This document shows, piece by piece, positions 25,101 to 35,295 of a DNA stretch of 64,000 nt. The stretch is from Siderastrea siderea (Eukaryota; Cnidaria; Anthozoa; Scleractinia; Rhizangiidae). The stretch covers positions 75,128,427-75,192,426 of the forward strand of contig OZ034968.1 in assembly GCA_964030785.1 (NCBI GenBank), given 5' to 3'. A program made the position numbers and the translations under genes. Numbering within the stretch: position 1 is the stretch's first letter; each line of letters opens with the position of its first letter. The notes under the pieces are model-generated. The model did no database searches. It was not told where the DNA came from and saw only the letters and a program-made list of their open reading frames with translations.

Positions 25101-27940
25101 GCTATGATACGCGGTTGCCATGCACGTGCAGTTTTACTTCCGGTCGTCCGGAAATTTTTCGCGCGCTTTCTGGCCTCCCGGCGCCGGCCCGTCGCCCGTT
25201 CAAGTCGCCGATAATTTTTTTATTTCGTTGCGACAAACACAAAAGAAACTTTTTTGTTTACTTTTTAAATTGGTTTTAATTTTCTGCTTTACGTTTACAA
25301 CATGTGAGTTGTGCCTTTATTTCTTAAACTGGGTGCTTCAGTTGAAAATGAGCTCGAAGTTATCCACGTACGCACATAAACAGAAAGCGCAGCGATGGCT
25401 GCAAGTCGATGGGGAAATGCAGATCGCGAAAAGCCGACATTCAAAGATTTTCAGTGTCAGGTCGGGGATAGAAATGTCAGTGATGCGGAGGCAAACAGAA
25501 ATAAGTACTGTGCCATCATCCCGAACCCATAAAGAAATCCCTGCCTGTGTCCACGGCCGTGACTTCGACTGCTCCCAAACTACCTGACGTCGCTCGCTAG
25601 AAAACTGTAATCGATGTGCAAAACTGTGAACTGTCCTTCCGAACCTGAGCAACTCCAGTGTTTAGACAGCTCTTCAAGAAACGAAGCTCTCGAGGCCACT
25701 GACTTGCAGCCACCGTCGCAAGACAGCGTGGAGCAGCATACAGCAAGAAAGGAAGCTTGTAAATTGTCCTTGAAAGCAGCTCTATCGCGCGAATTTCATG
25801 CCCACATTGACAATGCTATTATTAAAGCACACAATAGAATACCTGACAAATAATGGTGAGCTCGATACATCTGATGGGCAACGTCTGCTATCAACATCAC
25901 TTGAGAAATTAGCAAAAAGTAATTTAAGCGATCTAAAAGACTGTGACTGTAGAAAGGACTGAGAAATACGAATTTTGTTCGGTAAAAAAAAACACTGTTG
26001 AAGAGTTTGAGTTCGAGTGCAGTCGATGTGGACAGAAATTCAGCTTGAAGAGTGACACCTCTGTCGTGAAAGCCACAACTCGTCCAAGGTCTGCAATACG
26101 TTACGTAATCGTGCTCTTTCATTCCTTGTCAGTATTTCAAAGATTATCATAAAATTCTCTAGACTCTAAGTCTGGACCAAGTCAATTCGACTCGGTGGAT
26201 CCACATTGTTGAATGGCTTGCGCCGTTCGTAAAACAGATCGCCGACTGGAGCGTGAAAGAAGCGAGAACTGAAGCAATCCAACGGAAAAACCAATCATCA
26301 TTACACATGCAGTTCGACGGCTTTTATCTGACTCGCGGCCATTATTCCAACAACAGCTCAGCTCAGCTAAGCTACCGTCCACGATGCCAAGAATGGGAAA
26401 ATTATCGCCTTAGCGACCTAGCCATTTAACGCTTAGGCACCTGGCCATTGAAAAAAGTAGCGTCACTTCCGGTGCCGCGAAAAATGTACTTTTCTCGTCG
26501 AGAAGTAAACGTAGCTGTTACATTTTAAAAGCAATCGAAAAAACATCTTTTTTCCTCGAAATTTAAGCATCCTTTTTGCGAAAAAACAGAAAACAAAAAA
26601 ATTATACCCAAAAGAGTGGTCAAAGAAGCACATTTTTCATTCTTATTTGTTTATTTTTCTTCGTAAACCAAAACGCATGCTTAAATTTCCTCAAGACGGC
26701 TTATGAAATGGTACGGTACAAGAAATTATGGACAAAAAGGTAAGTCTTGAAGTAAAAACGCATTTTTCTGTTTCTGATCACGTGACATGGGGCGTTGTCC
26801 GATGACGTCATAAACTGAACCATACTTGCCCTCAATGAATGTTGTCCAAATTTGGTCCAATGAAAGCATACATGTGTTGAGTTACAGCAAACTCATTTTT
26901 CCCTAGCAACGGCCTAAAAAGATACTGTAATGGGCCCTTAACGGTGGATGAAGTAGAAAAAGTCCAACCCCCTAGGATAGCCAGGTTACACATTGTCGGC
27001 CATATGTTCCAGCTAACTTACACTGCGATGCTTGATATTCGCATCCCAAAAGAAAAAGTGAATCGCTGCAGTGGTTGTGCTATTAATCATCCAAGTCAAA
27101 GACAAAACTCGTACGTGTTTGGACAGCGGCTTCAAATAGGCAAATCGTGGGAAGGATACGTGTCCAAGATGCCAAAATTCCATTGCACATTGCACTTACT
27201 TTTTTAGAACCCGAAGGGTACTTTGAGATTGCTTCAGGGAAACATCTGCAAGATCGCATTTTGTGTGTTGTTTATTATGCTCCCAATGGTCTTCAATGGG
27301 AAGATTTCAGTCGTAGTGACAATACCGGAGAACAGTGCCCCCATGAAGTACATGAAGTACAATTCCCCGAAACAATTACCAAGAAAAAAGAACAGTCAGT
27401 GAACATTGGCTATATGTTAGTAAAGAAATTCAAAACAAGCTGTATATTTGAAAGGAATAAAGTGTGTCCATGTGTTAATTTCAAGTGTGTGTTTATCTTG
27501 ATTCCAGTTAACAAATAAACACACAGCCATCAGAGCGACCGCTCACTCCAAACTGAGTCAAAATTCTCGAACAGAGAGACATGGGAACGCTCAAAGACCG
27601 AAACGAAGGAATGAAAAAAACCGCACGACTGAAAGAGAGCTAAAATGAACAAACAGACAAATGAACTAACAGACAGAAGCACGCAAAAACGGACAAAATA
27701 TAAGCCTCATACATGCAATACAAAAAAATACAAAAACTTTTGCGTCATAACGACATGTAAAAAAAACTTAAGAGATACTTGAGAATCATCAAATGACTTG
27801 AGAGAAAATAATAATACTGTTAACAGTAACAGAAAATCATATGTAGAGACTTGGGTTAGAAAGACAAAATTAATACTAAGAGATAATGGGTGTTAGAAAC
27901 ATTTTTTATTTACCTTATTTTATTCAGCGTAAAACGGAAC

Positions 27941-27984
<44 letters not shown>

Positions 27985-28396
27985 AATAGAAATTAAATCA
28001 TTTACCTGGAAGCCCCTTGGCCATGTTCCTCGTGTCCCTCCAGGAATAGACTATCGTCTCTCTTGATGTGCAAGTTTAAGGCAGCCAGAAACGCATTTTC
28101 CTTGCCCAACTGTACATACTTTTCTAGCCCTTCGAGGATGGTGTATGCACCATCATAAATTGACCTCCTTTTCTTCTTTACCATCAGCCCAAACGGTTTT
28201 GCTGCTTCAGTGCTGCCATGAGGTAGAGGGAGGTATCCCTTCCCAAAGTTTTCCTCAGCAAAATTTCGAATCAGATCTTCAACCATCTAGTTCAAAGATC
28301 AAACGTGTGACTACTTCAATCATTCGCATATACCGCTTTCATGAGATCGACTATCAAATCAGAATTCTAAAAAAAGCATAAATGTAAATAATAGTA

Positions 28397-28469
<73 letters not shown>

Positions 28470-31044
28470 CGAGTCTTGTGATATGCATAAAATATATATA
28501 AGTGTATAAGTGGCTTATTACTTACTGGATCATGATTGGTGTTACTTCTGATTGGCCGAGAAAACGGCGCGAGTTTTCTTAACCAATCACTGGGCGTAGA
28601 AAAGCAACAAAACCAAAACAAACGCAAATTACTTTCGACTTTCAAAAGTCCTTATTACCGTGAGTTAACTTTTCTCATTTGCATTACAATGTATTTGAAA
28701 ATAGAGGCAATTTCTGAGAGAAACTGTAAAATTGACCTAAACTGCCTTACATTCACGTTCAAATACATTGTAATGCAAATGGGAAAAAGTTAACTGTAGA
28801 AAAGGGCTACTGGAAACCGCACTGACTAATTAGCCAAAACAACAACTTTTTAAGACCGTTTATATGTATTAAATGATAGTAATTTTATATATATTAGATT
28901 TTAGAACAAGTTTGTAACCTAACTTGACTATAGATATATGTACGTTTAGAAAATTTCACTTTTCATACAATTTTTACAACAATAACTTTATACAGTTTCA
29001 TTTTTAGCGTCGCCCAGCGGAGCAGCATTCCTAAGCAAATTTGGTAACCTATCGATCCGAGAAATTTTGGTTGTGACGTCAGCGTACGCCCACCCGCCCG
29101 TACAGACTCTGGGGGAGGGGGAGGGGAGTTCCAAGACAACTCGATGGGGAGGGGGTGGAGAATGCCATCTTTTCTTGGCGGGAAACCGCCCGATGCTTTT
29201 GGGCAACCGGTGTTTTTCTTGCCGGGAATTCGCATGACCACCGTCGCTTTTGAAAAAGAGGTTTTTTAAAAAGCTTAGCTTGTTTAGCAAAACGATGCAG
29301 TTCGACAGAAGTGAAGTTTAGAACTTGACAAAAAATATCAAATATCTATAAATGGAAAGAAGAAGTTCAAAAGAACACTCAGTTGTCTTTTTGGTGGAAG
29401 GCAAAAAGTTCAAGTTACTAAATTTGCTGTCTTTGTTGTCGGTTCTGCTGCAAAGTCGGTCGGCACAGCGCTTGAATTCATCGCATTTGGCAGCGGCCCT
29501 GAGGCCAAACCTAGCAGAGCTAGTGCCTTCTGGTTTTTTCTGTCTGCAACCATGGTTTTTGCGGCGGTACGAAAACATTTTCCCAAGAAAACACCCGTGT
29601 TTATCGTAACACAGTAACTTGCGTAACTTGGCAGAAGTTGTGCAGCGATTAGCGTTTTCCCTTATCATTCCGGCGGTTTGGCATCTCGGCTGTTTATCCC
29701 CCTTTGGGAGCAAAGTTTTTTTTCCCCATGTTTTTCTTTTTCTTTTTTTGGTAATCACTTTAAAAAACAATAACTTCCAGGAATTTAAAAAAAAGTGGGG
29801 CTCCGCTTTTAGGCTTGGCTAAATCTGTATATTAGTTCAGTTTAGTAATTATTCAGTTTTTTTAAATAGTTTATGCCCAATCAAATTTAAATGTATTGTT
29901 CATAGTTAATTGTTGTAATGGGCATTTAAAAACTTCAAGTTCAGATAAAGGATAACGCCATGTGCTTACTTTCGTTTTTAAAATACACCGATAAACCTTC
30001 TTGACATAAAAATGGAACAGTTAATGGTTGCTATTTTTGGCACGGTACTCAACTTACAGGCCTCATTTCGCACTTTCAATGATAATTTGTCCTTCGAAAA
30101 CAAAAGAAATTAAAGTTCTCATGTTACCAATGTTTGATCTAACCGATTTTGCCATAGGAAACTGTAATTTTATTATCACAAGTAAATCTAACGTCTCAGG
30201 CGATGCGGCCCTCCGAACGGACATTCCGCCGGAACGAACCGTTCGGTAGTAGCTTTGTGCTCAATTATTTTCCCAGGCACGATATAGAGATTTGAGTTGT
30301 CGGGGCATTTAACTTAATGGACTGTGTTTTAATATAATATGCTCCGTAATGGAGTAGTTAATGGTGGGCATTGCATGGCTAGCCTGCATTACAAGCGTTT
30401 CCGTAGGTTTTCCCGGAAAAAAAAGGTTTCATGGAAACGCTTGCTACGCAGGCTATGGCCTGACCAGTCAAACTTTATGCGTCTGTACTCTTTCTGCAGA
30501 CCCTATTTCGCACTGTAAACTACAAATTTGTCCCTTCGAAAACAAAGCAAACTGATTTTCCCATATTATGAAACGTTTAGGTGACATTTCGCCAAAGGTA
30601 ACAGTAGTATTTTCCCTGATTAAATCTGAAAATCTCAGGCGACTTAGGCTTTCCAATTGCAAACAGAAGTGCTGCTTAAACGAACCCAGTGGGTGGAACG
30701 TTCATTTTCCATTACTTTTCCCGAACACAACATAGCGATTTTAAACAATAAGGCATTTAGCTTAATGGGTTCGGTTCTGAAATAAGACGTCATTTGCAAA
30801 TCTGTCAAGTTTATTTTCTTTAGAGCTCTGTGGGATGCGTGAAGGAATAAACAAAAAGCCAAACGTACCTCAGTTCTTTGTCAGATGAAACCTTCACTGG
30901 CTTTTCTTTTTTCTTTTCTTTTCGGTATAGAGAGCCTAAAAGTAACATGCGAAGGAAGTCAACAAACAAGAGTATGATTTTGAGACTACAAAGAATATGT
31001 TAATACCTGAATAATCCAGTTGTTGGATTCAGAATACAAAACAA
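14198..31044 (-). CDS. GSDM-2: complete gasdermin-like gene with duplicated linker exon
   Basis: Exons: B 31044-31007, 1 28286-28006 (281 nt), 2 22615-22366 (250), 3 20403-20118 (286), optional 3b 18304-18200 (105), 4 15769-15657 (113), 5 15214-15031 (184), 6 14265-14198 (68, stop TAA). From the exon 1 Met (MVEDLIRNFAE) the product is 393 residues, or 428 with exon 3b. Exon 1 has the gasdermin-like PL..GS..AAKPFGLMVKKKRR pattern and exon 2 the LGDLELGKIDQ and YSERFEVKGKR strands. Exon 3 ends in a very acidic linker that contains DEED, a DxxD caspase-like site. Exons 4-6 encode a short C-terminal region of about 120 residues ending in an acidic tail (DEEWDEVEKAW). Exon A is absent: homology to GSDM-1 stops at about 31301 next to a LINE ORF1-like fragment. 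The (GA)n tract at 27943-27980 sits just past the exon 1 donor. Confidence 0.66.
15460..15555. repeat. (TCAA)n microsatellite near GSDM-2 exon 4
   Basis: Tandem caat units with occasional cagt variants, in intron 4 between exon 5 and exon 4. The same place in GSDM-3 has only a short remnant (36576-36595). Confidence 0.9.
16157..17133 (-). CDS. Nested gene of unknown function in GSDM-2 intron, frameshifted
   Basis: The open frame from the Met at 17133 encodes a highly acidic Ser/Glu/Asp-rich start (MSMRFVDEREY, then SEDNSSSEAERSSSSEE). The protein-like signal then jumps frame around 16860-16890 to a charged helical stretch (FSAEDLEELCGMLDEKKEEL) ending at 16643. A further open frame (16609-16157, MLANENEHVV) contains an exact 8-residue tandem repeat (VEISRVDE twice). 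I recognise no family. The layout, with an acidic leader then helical pieces close to an inverted-repeat element, suggests a decayed transposon-borne gene. It could also be an expressed intronic gene with an unseen intron. Confidence 0.35.
17417..17570. mobile_element. MITE with ~45-bp inverted ends
   Basis: The left arm gcagttaaagatatcaact is mirrored by agttgatatctttaactgc, with looser pairing outward to aagtgataat and attatcattt. Confidence 0.75.
18200..18304 (-). CDS. GSDM-2 exon 3b: in-frame duplicate of the acidic linker
   Basis: This is a 105-nt exon (35 codons) preceded by a strong polypyrimidine tract and AG and followed by gtacgg. It encodes GELEGHEVHGD, an Asp/Glu run and EWDLAG, the same segment that ends exon 3 of every paralogue. 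It enters and leaves in phase 1, exactly the phase of the exon 3/exon 4 junction, so inclusion lengthens the linker without shifting frame. It lacks the upstream strand-forming part of exon 3, so only the linker was duplicated. Whether it is alternative, constitutive or unused cannot be told from DNA. Confidence 0.6.
19021..19900 (-). pseudogene. 3' end of a non-LTR retrotransposon (RT C-terminal region)
   Basis: On the minus strand, 19831-19550 encodes LGVIF..LKWNSN, KRLYLIRALKRAG and VLEYACPVWSN, then in a second frame KRAMRIIYP, LEERRLSIC and RFKNSFFPAMAF. These are typical C-terminal blocks of jockey/CR1-group LINE reverse transcriptases. A frameshift near 19600 makes it dead. The element ends in the (ATT)n tail at 19023-19100 (as read on its own strand), the usual 3' end of such elements. 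Confidence 0.7.
21160..21446. repeat. Inverted pair of a dispersed short repeat
   Basis: A left arm with aagtataaatcatgaac and a right arm with gtggtttatgctttttatc are opposed copies of the repeat also seen near 3700-3790 and 4560-4650. The four copies suggest a MITE family; ends were not fixed. Confidence 0.45.
21587..21988. mobile_element. TTAA-flanked 394-bp fold-back element
   Basis: TTAA at 21587 and at 21985 flank ends GGACGGTGCCTCCT and AGGAGGCACCGTCC. The interior is also self-complementary (gatcttagcaa with ttgctaagatc; ccacgcatttttc with gaaaaatgcgtgg). TTAA targets are typical of piggyBac and Kolobok groups. Confidence 0.72.
24576..24642. repeat. (AATAG)n microsatellite
   Basis: Tandem gaata units with few variants. 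It resumes as tagaatagag after the MITE at 24645-24824, showing the MITE landed in the repeat. Confidence 0.9.
24645..24824. mobile_element. MITE with 24-bp perfect ends, TA target duplication
   Basis: Ends CACCTTATTCCAAAATGGCG and the inverse are flanked by TA on both sides, as for Tc1/mariner-type elements. It is 180 bp with no coding capacity. A second inner inverted pair (caacaagggc with gcccttgttg) is visible. Confidence 0.82.
25075..26941 (+). mobile_element. Kolobok-like DNA transposon, TTAA flanks, decayed transposase
   Basis: TTAA at 25075 and 26938 flank inverted ends GGGCCCATTAAAGTATCT and its partner with one mismatch. Inside, on the plus strand, are protein fragments: a Lys/Arg-rich start near 25347 (MSSKLSTYAHKQKAQRW), a Cys-containing piece near 26010 (FECSRCGQKF) and a transposase core near 26308 (QFDGFYLTRGHYSNNSS). 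One frameshift later comes ATVHDAKNGKII. The DGFYLTRGHYS block and the TTAA target together point to Kolobok-type transposase. Frameshifts and stops make it inactive. It sits in GSDM-2 intron 1. Confidence 0.6.
26944..27210 (+). pseudogene. Unknown transposon-type ORF fragment beside the Kolobok-like element
   Basis: Starts MDEVEKVQPP and contains RCSGCAINHPSQRQ, a Cys/His motif I associate with repeated ORFs in cnidarian genomes, followed by a second frame (27147-27518) reading LTFLEPEGYFEIASG. The TTAA element inserted right at its left edge, so the upstream part is lost or displaced. Function unknown. Confidence 0.35.
27943..27980. repeat. (GA)n microsatellite next to the GSDM-2 exon 1 donor
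   Basis: A pure purine dinucleotide tract that begins about 25 nt past the exon 1 donor on the plus-strand map. It is absent at the same place in the other paralogues. Confidence 0.9.
28393..28466. repeat. (ATA)n microsatellite
   Basis: A near-pure trinucleotide array just upstream of GSDM-2 exon 1. The poly-Tyr reading frame on the minus strand is an artefact. Confidence 0.92.
29108..29160 (+). other. G-rich tract with quadruplex potential
   Basis: Runs gggggagggggagggg and, about 24 nt on, ggggagggggtgg give well over four G-runs of three or more within 50 nt. It sits between GSDM-2 exon 1 and exon B. Confidence 0.55.
30380..30455. mobile_element. Small hairpin MITE
   Basis: Arms tagcctgc...aagcgtttcc and ggaaacgctt...gcaggcta surround a loop of about 30 nt. 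Total length 76 bp. Confidence 0.7.
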
Positions 31045-31303
31045 CTACGTTTGTTCACGGCAACGACTCGCTTAGACCTGGGTGCTATTCTCGCGATCGT
31101 GAGGCGACATCACCCAGTAACACTTGCCGTATGTATGTATCGTATGTAAAGACGTGCAAAATTCGCCACGCAAAGCCGAACCAGGCTTTGCGCGGACAAT
31201 TAGTCAAGAGAGATCGCCTACATGTAGGTACTGGGCTCAGCACAAGTTTCACACTGACCTCCCCGAATCTCCCGAAATATCAAAAATAAAAGCATGCTTT
31301 TGT

Positions 31304-31629
31304 TGCACCTTTGAATGTTATTTTCAGACAGATATACAGGATCAAACACGACTTCGCAAACTGCAGTTTCCTGATTTACGCGAGTCTCTAGCTTTTCAAG
31401 CTTTGCTAGGGATTTCGTTAAAAGGGTCTCAAACGTGTCCAGTTTACCCAGCCTTTCTAAAATGTGCTGTATATTCTCACTGACCGACATGTTTAGAGCT
31501 TCGCCTACGTCTCCGTCTTCACTAAACTCACTTCTCTTCTTTTTATCCGCTGGAGATGACGTCTCGCTATCTCTGCTTTCTATGCTTGAGTTGCTGCTTA
31601 CTCTTTCCTTCCTTTTTTGAGATTCAGCC
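31304..31629 (-). pseudogene. LINE ORF1-like fragment (acidic/basic start plus coiled coil)
   Basis: [16 protein letters not shown] is followed by [15 protein letters not shown], an acidic segment, and a leucine-heptad stretch ([14 protein letters not shown], then KLEKLETRV). This layout matches nucleic-acid-binding ORF1 proteins of non-LTR elements. No RT follows, so it is a fragment. Its left edge meets GSDM-2 sequence at about 31301, exactly where exon A should begin. Confidence 0.45.
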
Positions 31630-31828
31630 ATGAAATACGACTCCCCAAAAACCAATAAACTCGCAAAGGCATGAGGAGCTTTGGTGAGCACGTCTTACTC
31701 CGACGTGGCCATGCCCAGTCTCCTCTAATGCACTATTTATTATCACTAAAAATTTCTCGAGAAGCTAACAAAGGAAGAAGGCGTTTCAGAACTTGCAGTC
31801 ATTGCTGATTTAAAAGATACACATAAAC

Positions 31829-32221
31829 TTTTATGAAATCACCTAACTTTCTAAATTCGTAAGAATAGTTGGGAAAGCGCCCAATACTGCACGAAAATGC
31901 CATTATATTTTACATGTTATAAAATTAAGACATTTCTTGTGGGTAAAGATCATTTAGTTAAAAGGTTCTTATTTTGCGTTATAGCATCTTTCTAAATATT
32001 TTCTGTTAGCTTGGAAGACCTCGTCTCGGTCTGTGGACGTGTTTTTCGTTGTTGATTGAAAAGATACACTTAAACTTGCATGTGTGAAATTACGTATCTT
32101 TCTGAATTCGTAGGATTAGTTGGGAAAGCGCTCCGTACTGCACGAAAATGCCATTATATTTCATATTTTATAAAATTAAGGCATTTTTGTGGGTAAAGAC
32201 CATTTAGTTAAAAGGTTCTTG
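31829..32221. repeat. Imperfect direct repeat, ~245-bp spacing
   Basis: About 140 bp around gttgggaaagcgc, ctgcacgaaaatgccatta and catttagttaaaaggttctt occurs twice with scattered differences. Confidence 0.65.
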
Positions 32222-35200
32222 TTTTTGACGTGTTTAATTAGTAGTTATATAACCTAGGATTCTTAAGTTTCCTGTTGAGTTTAAACAGCTTTTCTCTTGG
32301 TCTTTTGATGAGTTTTGTAAATTAATTACGTTAAGAAACTTTTGAATTGAAACAAGTTTTTGCCATTAAGAGTGAAGTGCCGTCTCTTGTTTACCACTAG
32401 CCAAACCGTGAACTTAGGTATAATAACTTAGGTTAACTTTAAAATTTTTCCGAAAACAAATCGTTATGTGGCATGCTACTCTTCATATGATATAATTTAT
32501 TCGTTGTTAAGTTGCTCCTTTCGTACCATAAAAACTTTTCAAAGAAAGATACGTTTTTTAAATATGATAATTGTTTTTTAATTGTCTAAATGATTTATAC
32601 CAATCAGTAGTAGCACCCAGTGAATATTATTAACGCTTTTATTTAAAAATAACGAGAATTTTAGTTGAATGTAGAAAGTGGAGTGTGGAACTGCAAGTAA
32701 GATCTAGTTAAGACAAGAAGTGTTGTGGAAAAAATCTCTAGTGCCCACAAATTTTATTTATGGTCTTTTTGGATAGGTCTGATATTCTGTTGTTTGTAAT
32801 TTTGAGGTGCATTCTCGGAAGAACATCGCAAAAAAAATATAAAAGGCGAATAGGACCAAACAAAGACCATTACTTTGTAATCACTATTAAGATGTTTGTC
32901 TTGCATGGTGTAGAAAAAAGAAAATCTGTTATTCACGCAAATTTGACTCGTCAGCATAAAAGACAGCAGTTTATGGGCCATGGACGCAAACCGGAAGTTA
33001 AAGCTTTCCCATAACACAACTAGCATCCCGAGCGGACGAGTACTTTTTTAACTCCACTACAATATCGCTGCCATTTTTGCTTTGCATTAAACAGCTGTTT
33101 AATTGCTTTTCCGGTTAATGAAAGAGTTGGTGTTTTCTGTTTTCTGTTTGGATTCAGCTAATTGGTTGAAATCTATGTTTGTTTTTAGGGGCGTTCCTGC
33201 CTTTACGCGAAATACGTAAGTGCGTACCAGAATTTCCCGCCCTTAACATGTTTTTTTTTTATTTGACGGTTTATAAATACAGAAATCAAAATTTGTTACA
33301 TTGAGGTGATAGATATAAGATAAGATATATAAGATATTTTCTTCAACACTGTCGCGGAAGAGTGGGCCTGGGGTGTTGTATCATCTCTTCCAGTCAAAGA
33401 AACCACTTCATTGTCAGTTTTGACATATGTTCCAATCAGTTGTAAGACTATGACAATATTGTTCGCGAAAATTCGTTAAGTACCGATTACAAATTCAAAG
33501 TCAAATTCCGCTATTGGATAAGTATCGACAACCTGTTGTATCTGGTGACTAACAGTTACTGCTATATCCATAAAAATCTTCAACAAAATAACACAGCAGA
33601 CGGTAAATGTATGGCAAGGAGGAATCCAGTGTTCTAAAATCTCTCATCTATATGTCCATTCTCTTTTCTTTTCGTCACTTTCATTCTTTACCATTCTGGA
33701 CTATTTATCACTCCTCTTAGTAGGACTGCCTTGTACCCAAACGTAACAACAGTTCTCAACAACAGTTCCTCTTACAATGCCTGTCTACTGCGACGACAGA
33801 GCAGTCATTTAGAGCCCAACCACGAGAACTGAGCAGTTCTCTTCTTTGGCGTCACGTTTATGCGTGCTTATAGAGACACTACGGTTGACGCAAAAAGTGT
33901 AGTACGGGAATTTTTGCGCTAAGAAAAACTGTTGGCTTTTGAACGGTAACTACCTCGTATGTGTAATTGTCTCGAGTTACCGACAAAATATAAAAGAGCG
34001 CCACTACTACTACGTTACGGAAAGGACTGTTATAAACCAAATATCAGGAATCATTGTTATCGCAACGCCAAATTCGTGTATTCTTGCATTCACAAGCAGA
34101 CATCAGAGGACAACACAATCAATATTTTCTGGTCCCATCGGAAGTACTATAAACTGACTGTAGAGCGAGCAACTGTAACATGAAATCTTTTGCTGGAAAG
34201 CACAATTAGCCTAAGTTGATATGTGAGAAGGAGATACGATTGAAATAAAAATGTATTTCTGACCGTATTCATTATGTTTGTCTCCCTTCGGCTAAGTATC
34301 AACCTGTCTTTGTCCGTACTGCAAAAAAAGTCGGAACACCCCTGGCGTTCTAACTGAAATTGTGCGCAAACTATTAGCACTAACGCCAATAAAGTAGACA
34401 TTTCCTGAAAGCTAAACGTAGATTTTATGTATTGAGCCCTTTTTTGATGATAAGGGGCTTTAACGTCGGCATTTTCAATTCTGAAAAATGTTCATTCCAG
34501 GACCCTTCTTTTCAATCCAGGTCCCCACCTTTCAAGCAAGTTTGGCTCTGCTACTTGACATTAAGTTGCACAATTAACGAGGAGAAAAAGCGGTTTAGTC
34601 AGCATTACTCAGTGTTACTTTGTATTTTCCAGACGTAACAAGTTTTTGCATTAGAATTTTAAAAAACCCTTTGTAGGACAACTTCTGGGAAAGACTTTTA
34701 AGTCTTAAATGGGCGGGTCTGGCGAAAAGTGAAAAACCTCAAAAACTGAAAAAAAAATTGTTTTGTGGCAAGTCCCGAAATCTACACATGGCGATTTGTT
34801 TATGAAAACGATAAAATCATGTAGGATTCTAGTGCTACACCTTACTTATGACACGAACAAACATCACTCAAGAACCATGATTTATTTAGTCGCTACACTA
34901 CAAAAGCTACACAATATTCATTATTGCTTGGGATCTTTTTTAAAAACTAAACAAATGCCCTATAGGTGCATTTCTCATCACACTCACTTAAGCTAGATTT
35001 GCCTCAGTATCCCAATTTTTAAAAAGTTATACTGCAAAACACGATGAATTCTCCCGGACTCTCTCCTATCTCGGCTACTGCTCGTGCATTCACCTCTTAA
35101 AAAATTTGAAAATGGTTCTAATTCTGTTACAGCCAGCAAACCACGCAACAACGCCATCTAAAGCTCAAATAAACAATTTAAATTAGACGGATACATTACA

Positions 35201-35295
35201 TGAGAAAATCTAGAGTACTTTAAATCTAAATCACAGTGTTGGGAAGAATGATGACTTGTCACATCGACGACGCTTGCTCAAAAAGCCATCTTCCT
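32222..35295. other. Intergenic between GSDM-2 and GSDM-3
   Basis: No exon with a family signature and no clear mobile element. Short open frames (32754-33026, 33939-34183) look random. Confidence 0.4.

Noticed and set aside
28367..28645. Poly-tyrosine reading frame on the minus strand
   Set aside because: Low-complexity product of the (ATA)n array.
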